NCBI GenBank assembly: GCA_013398615.1
Contig: VZSR01002364.1
Span: forward strand, 2,702,004-2,766,003
DNA length: 64,000 nucleotides
Direction of reading: 5' to 3'
From: Brachypodius melanocephalos
Taxonomy: Eukaryota > Chordata > Aves > Passeriformes > Pycnonotidae
Shown here: piece by piece, positions 48,623 to 59,602 of the stretch
Layout: each line of letters starts with the position of its first letter
Position numbering within the stretch: position 1 is the first letter of the stretch
Notes under the pieces: generated by a model
Seen by the model: the letters and a program-made list of their open reading frames with translations, nothing else
What the model was told of the DNA's origin: nothing
The model's database searches: none
Program-made: the position numbers and the translations under genes

Positions 48623-48749
48623 TCCTTCATTAGTGTGTTAATAAACTATCTGTTTAGGTATAAGTTGAGCCTGTTTTGCCTTTTTCTTCCAAAATCCTAT
48701 CTCATATTTAGTGAATGAAATTTGGTGAACTCGAGACCATCACATTAAT

Positions 48750-48767
48750 TGGGGGCCCGTACGGGGA
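48750..48767 (+). other. Candidate primer binding site, tRNA-Pro type
   Basis: TGGGGGCCCGTACGGGGA resembles the tRNA-Pro primer site of gammaretroviruses (TGGGGGCTCGTCCGGGA) with two substitutions. It lies 22 bases before the gag start codon and 5 bases after the proposed LTR end at 48744. Confidence 0.6.
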
Positions 48768-48788
48768 AGTGTAACCCAAACCACCACG

Positions 48789-50110
48789 ATGGGTCAAACT
48801 ATTTTGTCCCTGGGATCCATCAGATGGTTCCTATTATCTTACTCACTGGCAAAAGGTCATGAAAGTTTACACACTCTCCAAGTTTCTCATCACGATGTCC
48901 ACCCTGGTGATATTATTGCTTGGCATGTGGTGTACTTGGCTTTGCAAGAATTTAAAGAAGCAGATCGCATTCTTGTGGATGCTCCACCAGCATTGCCATC
49001 AAATTCTGTTATTTTTTGTTAATAAAACATCACCTGAGGATAATGATCCAGAGAAAAAGGATCCATTTGATCCCAGTCCTATTGATTCTGGACAAGAACC
49101 AGACCTATATCCTTCTTTAGCCCCAGTACATGTTATGGCAGCAGGTGCTCCTAGCACAGAAGAAATACTACAAATAGCATGCAAAAATGCTGCAGTAAAT
49201 ATTTCACAAATTCAACCATTGTCTTATACCTTGTCCCATTTCTCCAGCAATCATGATAAGGAAAGAATACCACCTATAGGATCTGAGCCAGAAAGGTTTA
49301 TACAAAGATACCAGAGGTGAGCACTGGAGGAGGGTGATATTGAATTTTTTCAAGCAATGCCTGTTGTATATCGTAATCAAAACTCACATCACGAACAATT
49401 GTCATATGAGATGGTAAAGGAACTGAGATCGGTGAAAGAAAATGGCTTACATTCCTCCTTTACTATGAATTTGTTGGGTGCAATTGCAGAAGGACATACT
49501 ATGTTACCAGTGGATTGGAAATCTATTTTTAAGGCAATTTTGACAGGAGGATAATATGCTGTCTGGTGGATGGAATTTGTAGATTTGGCTCAAACTCAGG
49601 TATTGAACAGTGGTAATCAGCAACCACCCATTAATATCACTGCATCACAGCTTTCTGGCAGAGACACACATGCTACTCCTTGGGCTCAGTTAAGACTCCC
49701 ACCACAAGCGTGGGATCAGTCTACTGTTCTTGCCATGCAGGCACTATGAAAGGTACCTGATATAAAAACTTGGGAGTCTGGTTTTGCTGCTGTGAGGCAG
49801 AGGCCTCAGGAACCGTATATTACTTTTATTGATTGATTACAATCTACCATTAGATGGCAAATTGATATGCAGGAAGCAGCTGATGCTGTCTTAAAATCTT
49901 TTGCTTATGAAAATGCTGACAATGACTGTAAAAAAGCTGTGGATAGATTCATAATAGTGCTGATGTTGAACTTTCTGATTATATCAAGACATGCACTGAT
50001 ATCAGCTTGGAACAATTCAAAGCAGAGCTAATTGCTGCTATGATAGCCCAGCAGCTGGAAATGGCCAGAACCTGACAGAAATGGCCAGAGTCTGGCAGTC
50101 ACACACCTCC
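48789..50110 (+). pseudogene. gag: ERV gag remnant (matrix and capsid)
   Basis: An ATG at 48789 opens MGQTILSLGS, a Met-Gly start compatible with myristoylation. The first frame ends at 49022 and the sequence continues in another frame from about 48990, so a frameshift lies there. A Pro/Asp-rich linker (DPEKKDPFDPSP) follows. Capsid begins about 49357 (MPVVYRNQN) with helices typical of class II capsids (ENGLHSSFTMNLLGAIAEGH, LPVDWKSIF) and a major homology region around 49795-49835 (QRPQEPYITF). In-frame stops occur at 49318, 49552 and near 49747 and 49835. The capsid C-terminus is present to about 50030; no nucleocapsid zinc knuckle follows. Confidence 0.9.
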
Positions 50111-50338
50111 CTATCACAGCAGCAGAATTAGAGAATCTGTTCAGGCTTTCACTCTCATTTCAAATTGTTCTGGCAGACTTTAATGGTCAATTTTTTCACA
50201 TGATGCCTCAACGACTGCAAACAAAAACTCCTATACCTAATGCAATGACTCTTTTCACTGACAGATCAAGAAAGACACATAAACCTGTCACCTTCTGGAG
50301 AAATGATAAGGGACAGTGGGAACATTTGATAACCTTTC

Positions 50339-50976
50339 TGTGGCTTCTAGTGCCTTTTTCTCCGCTGGCTAGCTCGCCCTGGCACCAGCTGCGAAGGAGA
50401 TCCCTTCTGGTGGCCACAGTGCCACACGGGACTCTTAGTGGGCTCTTCTGAGGCTAGAGACGTTTCCCTGAGACAGCGGAGTGAGGTTTGGAAAGAGATG
50501 AATGACCCCGCTGCCTGGGTTATATAGGTTTTATTGTTTCATTTTTGGAGAGACGCAGCTAAGCCAGGAGGTCCTGACCTGGTGGGTTTCTTGCAGCAGG
50601 GCGCTGAGGGGCCTCTGCTCCGGTATTTTATCAGGGGGTGTTTCTTTCAACAAGATAAGGATTACTCCAATAAGAAGAATTCAAAGGATGGTACAAAACA
50701 AGATAGACAAAAACTATTACCATTGGGAATGGAGGAGTGGGATAGGGGTCTGGGACTGACCAATCTCCCCACAGGCTTTTCTGAAGTTTCCAGAACAAGG
50801 GGATGCCTTTTGGGTGACTGACAAGGCCCCAGGGGGTGGGGGGCTTTTGACTGACACCAAAGACGTCAGGGAAAGAACCATAGGGAGTTTTGGGACAGGG
50901 GTCACAGAGAACAAACCATTATACAAAAACTAAACAATTACTAAAAACATATAAAAGCTAAAAACACACCACCACA
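50339..50976 (-). mobile_element. Solo LTR inserted in RNase H, 6-bp duplication CCTTTC
   Basis: 638 bp from TGTGGCTTCTAG to CACACCACCACA, with perfect CCTTTC copies at 50333-50338 and 50977-50982. On the minus strand AATAAAACC lies near 50528 and about 190 bases of U5 follow, so it is probably antisense to the provirus. The 6-bp duplication points to a class II integrase. Confidence 0.93.
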
Positions 50977-51011
50977 CCTTTCAACCTGGATCTACCCAGC
51001 TAGTTGAACTG

Positions 51012-51514
51012 TGTCTTGGTTTGAGCAAAGGAAAACCAGTGAGAGGCTCTAAGTCAGAAATACAATGTATTAGAAGGAAAAGAAAGTAAAATAAAGAATA
51101 CAACTTGGCACTCTGTTAGTTAAGGTGATGGTATCAGTCCGGATGAAGTGATCCCATTGAAGAAGTGATCCCATAAAGAGGTCTGGTAACTCCTGTCTTC
51201 TGGGAGTCCAGTGGGTAACTGCCCCGTGCTGTCTCAGATCCTGGATTATATCCAAGTGGGAATGCTTGGCTCCACCCCTTGGGGGGAACATCTCACAATG
51301 GGGTGACATCATTCTATGAGTCATGCGATGGGTCCTTAATGGTCCACTGAACAGAGATAGCTTCCAGAGGGTGTTATCTATGAGTCACGTGGAAGGCATT
51401 GATGGGGCCATTAACAGAAGATAAGAGAAACACTGCCCCACCCGGTTTCAACAGCCCACGAAGATGGTTATAGAATACATACTTTGGGAACATTTTACAT
51501 TTTAACCTAGGACA
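51012..51514 (-). mobile_element. Solo LTR inserted in RNase H, 5-bp duplication AACTG
   Basis: 503 bp from TGTCTTGGTTTGAGC to TTAACCTAGGACA, with perfect AACTG copies at 51007-51011 and 51515-51519. Reverse-complemented, it aligns with the first half of the LTR at 52859 (TGTTGAAACC, GGGGCAGTGTT) and shares its CAAACCAAGACA-type end with 42918-43588, so it belongs to that superfamily in minus orientation. Confidence 0.93.
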
Positions 51515-52858
51515 AACTGGCAGTTGTGGTAGAAGCATTTTGCCTTTTTTCACAGGAACTTATTACAACTGTTTGTGATTCTCTTTATGTTACAGGAATT
51601 GTCAAGAGAATTGAGCATTTATTCCTGAAGGAAGTCTCTAACAAAGAGCTTTTTGTGTTATTAAACACTCTGTACAACTTTTTACTTTACAAGTCTCATG
51701 AATATTACATTCTGCACCTTAGGTCACACACCACTCTGCCTGGACCTATAGTGGAAGGTAATGCAAGGGTAGATGCCCTCACCATGACAATCACTATACC
51801 ACAAAAGCTAGGGCAGGCAAAACTTTCTCATGATTTTTACCATCAAAATGCCTAAGCACTGGCAAAACAACTCGATTTAACTCTGCCGTAAACACGGCAT
51901 GTAGTGAATACTTGCTCGCAATGTCAACAGACTCTTTCTTTGCCACAAACTAAGTACAAACCCAGGAGAGTTAAAATCTAATGACCCTTGGCAAACAGAT
52001 GTAACACACATATCAAGCTTTGAGACTTTTAAATATATCCATGTTTCTATTGATACCTTTTCAGGATTCATAGTAGCAACAGCACACAAGGGTGAGAGAT
52101 CAAGAGACGCCATCTGACATTGGCTTTGTGCCTTCAGCACAATGGGTGTCTCTCAACAGATAAAAACAGATAATGGACCTGCATATACATCTCATAAAAC
52201 ACAAGAATTCTTCCACAACTGGGGTATCAAACATGTCACAGGTATTGCCCATTCCCCAACAGGACAAGCAATAGTCGAAAGGGCATATTTCACATTGAAA
52301 AACATGCTACAAAAACAAAAGAGGGAGAACCCAATAGGCATAGCTCCTCAAGACGAGCTTGACAAAGCAATCTATGTTTTAAATTTTTTTAATCTCTCCA
52401 GCAGATATGACTACACTTCACATAAAAGGCTTCTGGGTCAGACCACTGATGGAGATGGAGTTCGCCCAGAAGTTACATACAAGGATGTACATAGTGATTG
52501 GTGGAAAGGTCCAGTTCCACTGTTAGCTTGGAAAGGAGGTTACGGATGTGTTTCTTTACCTATAGGACCATATGGGCTCCTGGCAAGATACATCAAACCC
52601 AGCTAAGGATGACAAAAATGAACCTTTTTGTCTTTCTTGCTGTACTGCCATCAAATGGTGGAAAGGAGAATCTACCACATCATTCAACCTCTGCATTTTG
52701 GTCTCTGACCTGGTGGGATCCAGAGCCTCTCCTCAGCAACAATGGAACAGAATGGGTAGGAGGAATTTGGCCACCTTCCCTGGATCAGGAGATTGTTGAT
52801 ACATATAGTATTAACACTACTTATTTTTACTAATTTACCACCAATATGCTTAACATGG

Positions 52859-53646
52859 TGTCTTGGGTTGCAATGCAAAATGTGACTAGGTGTATGCATT
52901 TTATTACCATCTGTTGAAACCAGATGGGGCAGTGTTCTTTATCTCTCCCATGACCCATCCCTCATAAATTCGGGGGGGAGATCTTCTGTTAATAGGCCAG
53001 CTCTTAAAACCAGGTGGGGCAGTGTTCTTTACCTCTTCCACTACATATTCTCCCTCCAGGGAGAATAATAATCTTCTATTAATGGGCCACTGAGTCTAAT
53101 TGCATGACTTTTGCAATTGTCTTTATGCAATATGTCTAATTGCATAAAATTACATCATCCCATTGTAGGATGCTCCACCCAGTGGGAGGAGCCCCACATT
53201 CTTACCTGGATAAAAATCTGAGAGTCAGAACACCAGGGCGGCCTGTTTCCCACTGGATTCCTAGAGGAAGACAGGACTCATCTATACCACCACTGATCTT
53301 CAGAGGAAAACGACATCCTTCTACAGGATCATTGCTTCAAGAGAACTACATCTGTCACTCCAGGAGGACTGCAGCTACAACTTTAATTGGACTGCTACCA
53401 ACACCCTGACCAACAGGGTGTCAGGTTGTATTCTGACTCTGTCAGTGTTTTGGGGTTTTTTTTAATACTACTGGATTTTTTTTAAAATTTTCCTAGTAAA
53501 GAACTGTTATTCCTGTTCCCATATCTTTGCCTGAGAGCCCCTCAATTCAAAAATTATAATAATTTGGAGGGAGGGGGTTTACATTTTCTGTTCCAAGCAA
53601 GGCTCCTGCCTTCCTTAGCAGGCACGTGTCTTTCCAAACCAGGACA
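52859..53646 (+). mobile_element. Solo LTR inserted in env, 5-bp duplication CATGG/CATTG
   Basis: 788 bp from TGTCTTGGGTTGCAATGC to CTTTCCAAACCAGGACA. Flanks are CATGG (52854-52858) and CATTG (53647-53651), a 5-bp duplication with one mismatch. It is in the same orientation as the provirus. Internal duplications are visible: CCAG..GGGGCAGTGTTCTTTA at 52922 and 53010, and TCTAATTGCAT at 53095 and 53133. Related to 51012-51514 and more distantly to 42918-43588. Confidence 0.88.
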
Positions 53647-55081
53647 CATTGACTCAAACATGTACCTCTTTACTTTTACCTTGTCCTAACTTTTCTATGC
53701 AATTACATTTAATATGTGCACACTCAGACAATGCAAGAAAATTGACTGCTAGTACATTGCCAACCATTCTGTCTACCTCCAACAAATCTGTGGATGCCAC
53801 TCCACCTCATTTACCAAAATGTTGTTTTACACCCATCTGCAATATATATGTGTTTGGAATGGACATCATGTATAGGACAGCGGCACAACAATTCTTACAG
53901 TATGGGAGGGTAATTGATTGAGGACCACATGATATCTTTAAAAAAAGTGGGACCAATGCAACCATTCTCCTGTCCGAAAAGGCAAACCGCAGTGTTGTTT
54001 GGTATGATGGTGGAATGGCTGGATCATTAATGCAATATTATTTAGGTAATAATCAGTCCCATGTGCACAATCAGTTGTGGAAAATGTTACCTGCTCTTGG
54101 CAATAGGATATACCAAGTAAAATTAGATAACAATACTACAATTGCTACTTTAACATTGCAAGAGGAACAGTTACTAATGACTTGTACTTCACATCCATAT
54201 GTTTTTGCTTTAGCTAATGATTTCTTGATAGAATATAGAAATGGTTTGTAAATTTTATCCACTGAGTCTTTTGTTTTCAAATCATGTATAACCTATGGAG
54301 ATATGCATAATTATTCTGTTCTTCTTCCATTTAAAAGAAGATTTGAGATTTGGGTACCTTACTCAAGTGTGGGAAGGACAGGATGATGGTCCTGACTTGA
54401 ATAGTCCGAGAGGAAATCCAAACGAGTTCACGAATTTCTGGGTTGGTTAATCTTTGCTATTTTTTCTGCTGTAATAATATTAACCACAGCCTCTGTGGCT
54501 GTTGCTGCCTTAACTAATTCCATTCAAATTGCCCATACCATAGGACGAGCTTTAACTAATACCACAAAAGAATTACAAACACAAGAAAACATTGTTAAAG
54601 AAATAGTGGTCCGATCAGATGCCTTGGAAAGTGCTCTTATATGGGTAGGCAGGAGAGCTGAGGCCCAAAAAACTCATCTATTCCTACATTGCATTTGGGA
54701 ACATATCCATAATTCCTTATCTGTCACTCTCCTTCTATGGAATGACATGGAACAGAATTGGGAGACAGTTAAAAACTACCTCCAAGGGGCCTTTGATAAA
54801 TCCTTACAACAGAATACACAGTCACTTCACATTCAAAGATCACTCAGAACTTTACAAATTCTGCAGGAACAAAAGGTGTTGACAGTCTGAAAAATGATTT
54901 TTCTTGGCTGAATCCAAAAAATTTTCTGGGATAAATGTAAGAGTTTGGGCTTTCATTGGATTGAATTGTCTGGCAATGATATTCTTTATATCTTCTGTCT
55001 TGTCCTTTTTAACATAATCAGAGCTGTTAAAAGCACGCAAACCCAAGTCATGGTTACCTTAGCCTTATCTATTACTCTTTT

Positions 55082-55098
55082 AAAAAGAAAAGGGGAGA
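55082..55098 (+). other. Polypurine tract of the provirus
   Basis: AAAAAGAAAAGGGGAGA directly abuts the TG of the 3' LTR at 55099, the expected plus-strand primer position. Confidence 0.9.
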
Positions 55099-55387
55099 TG
55101 AAAGGAAACAGCAAAGCCTGGTGCTGCAGGAAATTCCTGGGAAGCATGAGAGAAAGTAGATTATACACTTTCTGAGAACAGGAAAGGCATCCTGTTTCTT
55201 TGAAGCCTGAAAACCTTGAGGAAACTAACAAATTGTCAGGCTGATGGATTTATTACAGGCCTGCAACCGGGTTGCATGTGAAGAACTGAACAAAGACTCT
55301 CACACTAAGTGTGTAAGTACTTCTTAACTCTGCAATAAACAGGTTCATTTTGCTCTCAGCTCGTGAGCCTCATTTTCATATGCTATG
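55099..55387 (+). repeat. 3' LTR of the provirus
   Basis: 289 bp, TGAAAGGAAACAGC to ATGCTATG, with AATAAA near 55334. The terminal dinucleotide reads TG where the 5' LTR has CA. Small length differences from the 5' LTR lie near 55275 (extra GTGAAGAA-type bases). Confidence 0.93.
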
Positions 55388-55393
55388 ACCTAT

Positions 55394-56424
55394 AAAAGTT
55401 TTTTTTCAACCAAGCCATTCTATGATGTAACTGGAATTCAAATAAAGAATAACGTTGGGCTATACTAGATTCAGAATTCAAACACAAATGGGAACACAGG
55501 AACAGAATCAGACAAAAATATGTAAAAAAAGTTGGACTTGAAGTGCTACACGGGAGTGCCTCAGCTTCATCATGTTTTCAGTGAACCCAAGACAGGGATT
55601 TGTGGGTCCCCTGAAGAGCAGTTTCCCAATGCCATGGCAGTTATTCCCAGGTGAGGTCCAGACACTACAAACAAACATTACTAATTAGCGACAGGTTTAA
55701 GGATGACTACTCCACTGAGCATCTGAAACAGCCACTATGCTAAAAAGGAGTTGAATTTAGTTTGATTTAATTCAAGGTAGACTTTGAGGGAAATATAATT
55801 TGCTGGAGGCTTGAAACCTGGCTTCTCAGGGACCTTCAGAAAGGAATTTTGGATCCCTGAGGATAGTCCTTGGCTGCTGTGGTGGCTGATGTGTATAATC
55901 CTTTCCATTACCTGACTGCATGCCTGCTTTTGAAGGATACAACTGGCAAAGAAAGACACCTTAAAAGGTCTTCTGAAGATTTTCACAGGAAATAAGATTT
56001 TATTAAGTCTTCAATCATAGTAAGAAACTGTCTAAGTTTATTAAGAAATCACCCTTCAAAGGTAAACTGGTTTTTAGTCAGTTCTGAGAACTAATAGAAC
56101 ATTCTTATCTCTTGTTTAGGTCCACTGTGATATTCCATAGAATACCTAGAAAATTCTGCTTATGAGTTTTTGATATTTCTGATTTCTGATTGGGTGATTT
56201 TTCCTTTGCAAATTTTCTTCATGCAACAAGTGGAGGCTAAAAGAAAAAGGATAAGTTGTTACGTAAAAATTAAAGTGTCACATTAAACAGCAGCCAGATC
56301 AATTCATTAATTTTTCAAGTATTTTTGCATCTCTACAATAAGACTCCTACACTGTATTTCATTCTTTGATTAATGCTGTTCTAATAACATTTTGGAAGAC
56401 TACAAATCTTAAAATGACAGAATG
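55394..56424. other. Unassigned non-coding stretch
   Basis: No gene or transposon recognised. Confidence 0.5.
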
Positions 56425-56628
56425 ATTTGGTTTGGAGGGAACCATAAAGATCATCTAGTTCCAACTGCCCTGTCATGGGCATGGACACCTTCCACTAGAC
56501 CAGAGCCCTGTCCAACCTGGCCTTGAACACTTCAGGGATGTGGCAGCCACAACTTCTCTGGGCAATTTGTTCCAGTGGGTCACCATCCTCACAGTAAAAA
56601 ATTCCCTTCTAATATCTAACAAGTTAGA
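56425..56628 (-). mobile_element. CR1 LINE fragment (3' UTR)
   Basis: Reversed CR1 phrases: TTTGGAGGGAACCATAAAGATC, CACCTTCCACTAGACCAGAG, CCTGTCCAACCTGGCCTTGAA, CTTCTCTGGGCAATTTGTTCC, CCCTTCTAATATCTAAC. Truncated before the reverse transcriptase region. Confidence 0.92.
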
Positions 56629-59551
56629 GAAAATGTAATACAAAGATGTTGTGGTATACAAATAGATCTTATGGTGCCAGTAATGACTATTTGACAATCC
56701 CAAATGTTACAGTAATGGTTGTTAGTGGCCATCAAACCAATGTACAGACCAGGGGTAAAATTAAAGAAAAAAAAGTTACAAAAATTGCAGTCAGCATACA
56801 TGCTAAGGGGGGATGAAAATGGAGGAAGGAGCAGGGTGGAAAGTTACAGACATGGTTATAACAATATTTAAAATCCTAGGGAGCAATTGCTATTGTCACT
56901 CCCAGGATGGAATGTGGTCAGCATGTCCGACTTCCCCCATGCAATACATGATGAGGGGACTTAAATGGAGGGCGAACTGGAAACACTGAGGTCAGGCTCT
57001 GTTGAAATTCTTGCAAAAGGGGATACTAGGTGATACCTTGTGCCTGATAAGCCACATAGCACCTGTCAAATAAGGGAGAAAAAAGATTTATTGCTGTTGA
57101 ACCAGTAACCATGGTGAGATCACAGACACCCACCCTCATTCCCAAAGGTTACCTCAGATGCAATACAGATGTTACCTACCTCCAAAGTATGACTACCTGC
57201 CACTGAACATGTCACTATGACTAGTCACTCAAGCTCCACCTAAACATAAAAATTAATATAAAAGTAAGTAAAAATGGGGAGAAGATAGGGAAGACTCCAT
57301 CGATGCTTCTGGCATCAGTCGACGGGCTAAATATGTCTTTTCCACCATAGGGACGTCTATGGGGTAAGAACTGTAGTCTGTGTGCAGATCACTTAGTTCA
57401 AGCTACGATTTTTAGTGATTAGAGCTTGTTAATATATTGATCTGAATAGATTTTTTCTATCTCCTTCAGATACTATCATCTTCAACCTTCAAACCTTAAT
57501 CTGAACAAATTTCTATTATATTAATAAAGAGTGCTCTGTAAATTCTTATATGCTGAACCCCCTTCAAGGGGGCTACCTGCTACCAGCACTAGATAACATA
57601 CTTGACTGTGGAGACCTGGGAGGGAGAGTCTCTTAGGCTGTTGGCATGTGTCCCTGAATCTTACCTGAGGCACTGACAAACCATTTAAAGGTGTGGAGAC
57701 TTGGGAGGAGGTCTTTCTGTTTCCATGTGACCATGAACTGCCCTCCAATCCACCAGACTTTTTAGTGAAGGGTTCCCATAAATGGACTTTACAGACTTAG
57801 TTTGTACACAGGGGTCTCAGCTAACCCAAAGCACTGACAGACTAATCAAACACAAAAGGTTTGAGAAAATCACCTCTTTCACATGACAAGATCTTTGAAT
57901 TTACATGACACAGTCCTGCAAATGTTACAGTAACTTCCCAGAAAACAAAATAATAGCCAAGATTTAAGTAGTGAATTGCAACAAAAAAAATTGCTAGGAA
58001 GAGCTTATCCTTTAGAAATAGTCAAAATATGTAGCTCATATATTACCATTTTCTTCATTGGTAGACATAATAATTCAGTTTTGAACTAAGTCTTTATTGA
58101 CTCAGCTAAACTAACATATGTCTTTAATACTTTGAAGTACATTAAGATTTTCTGACATAAACCAAAGAACACCTTATTTTCCTGTGATTTATTCATTTTC
58201 TATAAAGACAAAATATGTATCACTGATGTGCATCATCCACTCCTCCTCTCTTGTAAGATGATGCCGCTCAATTTTTGCAAAATCCATTTCTGTGACACCT
58301 GGTAAGTTAGGTGACTACTAACTTAAAACTGTGTGAAGAAAGACATGTTAAAGCAGTTTGCTTTTACTGTGCATTTTTGTTCAGTATGAAAAGGGAAAAA
58401 TGAACACATTTTCATGTTCCATAAAGCAGATGAAATTCTCATTAATTCTTCCTCCTTATATTTTAAGCTAAGTTAGAAATTTCAACTGACTTAAATCCTG
58501 AAATTCAAACCAAATAAAATTATCAAAAGAGTGAATTTTTAATGATCATGACAAACCCCTTGCATGCACTAAACAGAGCTGAAAAAATTCAGGATCTAAA
58601 CTAACTTACAAAGATGGCAGATTTCCACTACAAATAATGCTTTTGTTAATGACTGATGTCAGTCTTTCTTTATGACTCCAACATAGTCATGTTGTCTCAA
58701 ATTGCTCAAATCCCCCCACATTGTGATTTTATAATTTGTTATTATAAGAAAATACTTATTAATGATTTTAGGGGGGAAATCTTGCCTCTAAAGTAATGAG
58801 AAAGAATTATGTAATCCAAGATAAGTCTCTCCTTCCAGAAACACCTGAGTGTTGCTAAGATACAACACTCAGGTCCACAACTGCTTCTATTGTAATAAAA
58901 TACAAATATCCCGTCTTCAGCAAGATAACTTATTGAGTACTTAGAGAGCTGTTCTTGGAACTAACATAATTTAATATTTTCATCAGTGATTTTGCCACAA
59001 AAAAAAATTTTAACTAAATATGATGGTGTCCTAAAGCAAGAAGACATAATTAATATAAGGAGGATAAAGAAGAATTTATAACTTGCAAATGGAATCAGAA
59101 TAAAATTTGGCAAAAATGTGCTCTGGAACTGAGAGCAAGAATTTCTGTCTTGAGCTTGGAACTCAGCAAACTAAAGCCAGAAGAAAAGAAAAATCTTTGG
59201 ATGTTAATTGATCACAGGATAACTAAACCACTCTATTACAGCTGTGGAAGAATCTGAGTGGAGCCCATTCTATTTCAACCAAGGTATTTTGGACAGAAAT
59301 AAATAAGTATTAGTGTGATTATATTAATTGGACTGTACTTTGCAGTGTGTTAGCAGAAAATTCCTGTTAGAGCAAGATCATTTCAAATTTAAAAAATCCC
59401 AACAACATAAAACCAGAAATATCTGTCTTATGACTCAGACTGGAAGACACTACATTAAGGCTACTAAAATAAAGCCTGAGAAGCAATATAGTTACTTTCT
59501 ATAAATACACTATGAGCTCATAGGAACATATGAGAATGATTTAAGCTAAAT

Positions 59552-59602
<51 letters not shown>

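Larger units (their letters stand above)
47924..48744 (+). repeat. Second LTR-like module inside the provirus leader
   Basis: Begins TGTTGTGGTTTGAGCC, has a CCAAT box at 47949, is interrupted by the gap at 47965-48064, carries the pentanucleotide array at 48431-48622, then AATAAA at 48640-48645 and ends near CATCACA at 48744. It is followed by a tRNA-Pro-like primer site at 48750. The flanks ATGGG and TTAAT do not form a target duplication, so it does not behave as a simple solo LTR. Confidence 0.6.
50211..52606 (+). pseudogene. pol: ERV pol remnant: RNase H and integrase only
   Basis: Similarity resumes at 50211 inside RNase H: PNAMTLFTDRS carries the first catalytic Asp (codon 50260), with Arg where Gly is usual. 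Two LTRs then interrupt the domain (50339-50976, 51012-51514). From 51515 it continues to CDSLYVTG and NARVDALT, retaining the later acidic residues. Integrase follows: an HHCC zinc domain (51829-51940; CSQCQQ) with stops at 51853 and near 51889, then a catalytic core after a frame change. Its Asp (51998), Asp (52169) and Glu (52277) are all present and the last two are separated by exactly 35 residues. A stop at 52115 breaks the core. The C-terminal domain (KGPVPLLAWKGGYGC) ends at 52606. Protease and reverse transcriptase are deleted. Confidence 0.9.
52498..55110 (+). pseudogene. env: ERV env remnant, split by an LTR
   Basis: The frame starting about 52498 overlaps the end of integrase, as in many class II retroviruses, and carries a hydrophobic leader (NLFVFLAVLP, about 52620) and tryptophan-rich surface-unit sequence. 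The LTR at 52859-53646 interrupts it. Surface-unit sequence resumes at 53649 with stops and frame changes (stops near 53919 and 54249). The transmembrane subunit follows: hydrophobic GWLIFAIFSAVIILTTASVA, a heptad-rich helix region (IGRALTNTTKELQTQENIV) at about 54490-54690, and a membrane anchor at about 54985-55030. The tail ends TLLKRKGEM, overlapping the polypurine tract. The product could not be made intact. Confidence 0.85.
47363..55387 (+). mobile_element. Endogenous retrovirus, class II (betaretrovirus-like), defective and nested
   Basis: The two outer LTRs (47363-47646 and 55099-55387) are clearly homologous and flanked by perfect ACCTAT copies at 47357-47362 and 55388-55393. Order inside: leader with a second LTR-like module, gag (48789-50110), RNase H and integrase (50211-52606), env (52498-55110), polypurine tract, 3' LTR. 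Nucleocapsid, protease and reverse transcriptase are missing. Three other LTRs are inserted: 50339-50976, 51012-51514 and 52859-53646. Without them the element would be about 6.1 kb. Multiple stops and frameshifts make it non-functional. The gag capsid style, pol/env overlap and 6-bp duplication support class II. Confidence 0.95.

Noticed and set aside
48388..48718. Open frames rich in Phe/Leu/Ser or Lys/Ser/Gln
   Set aside because: Low-complexity translation of the TTTTC/TTTGC repeat.
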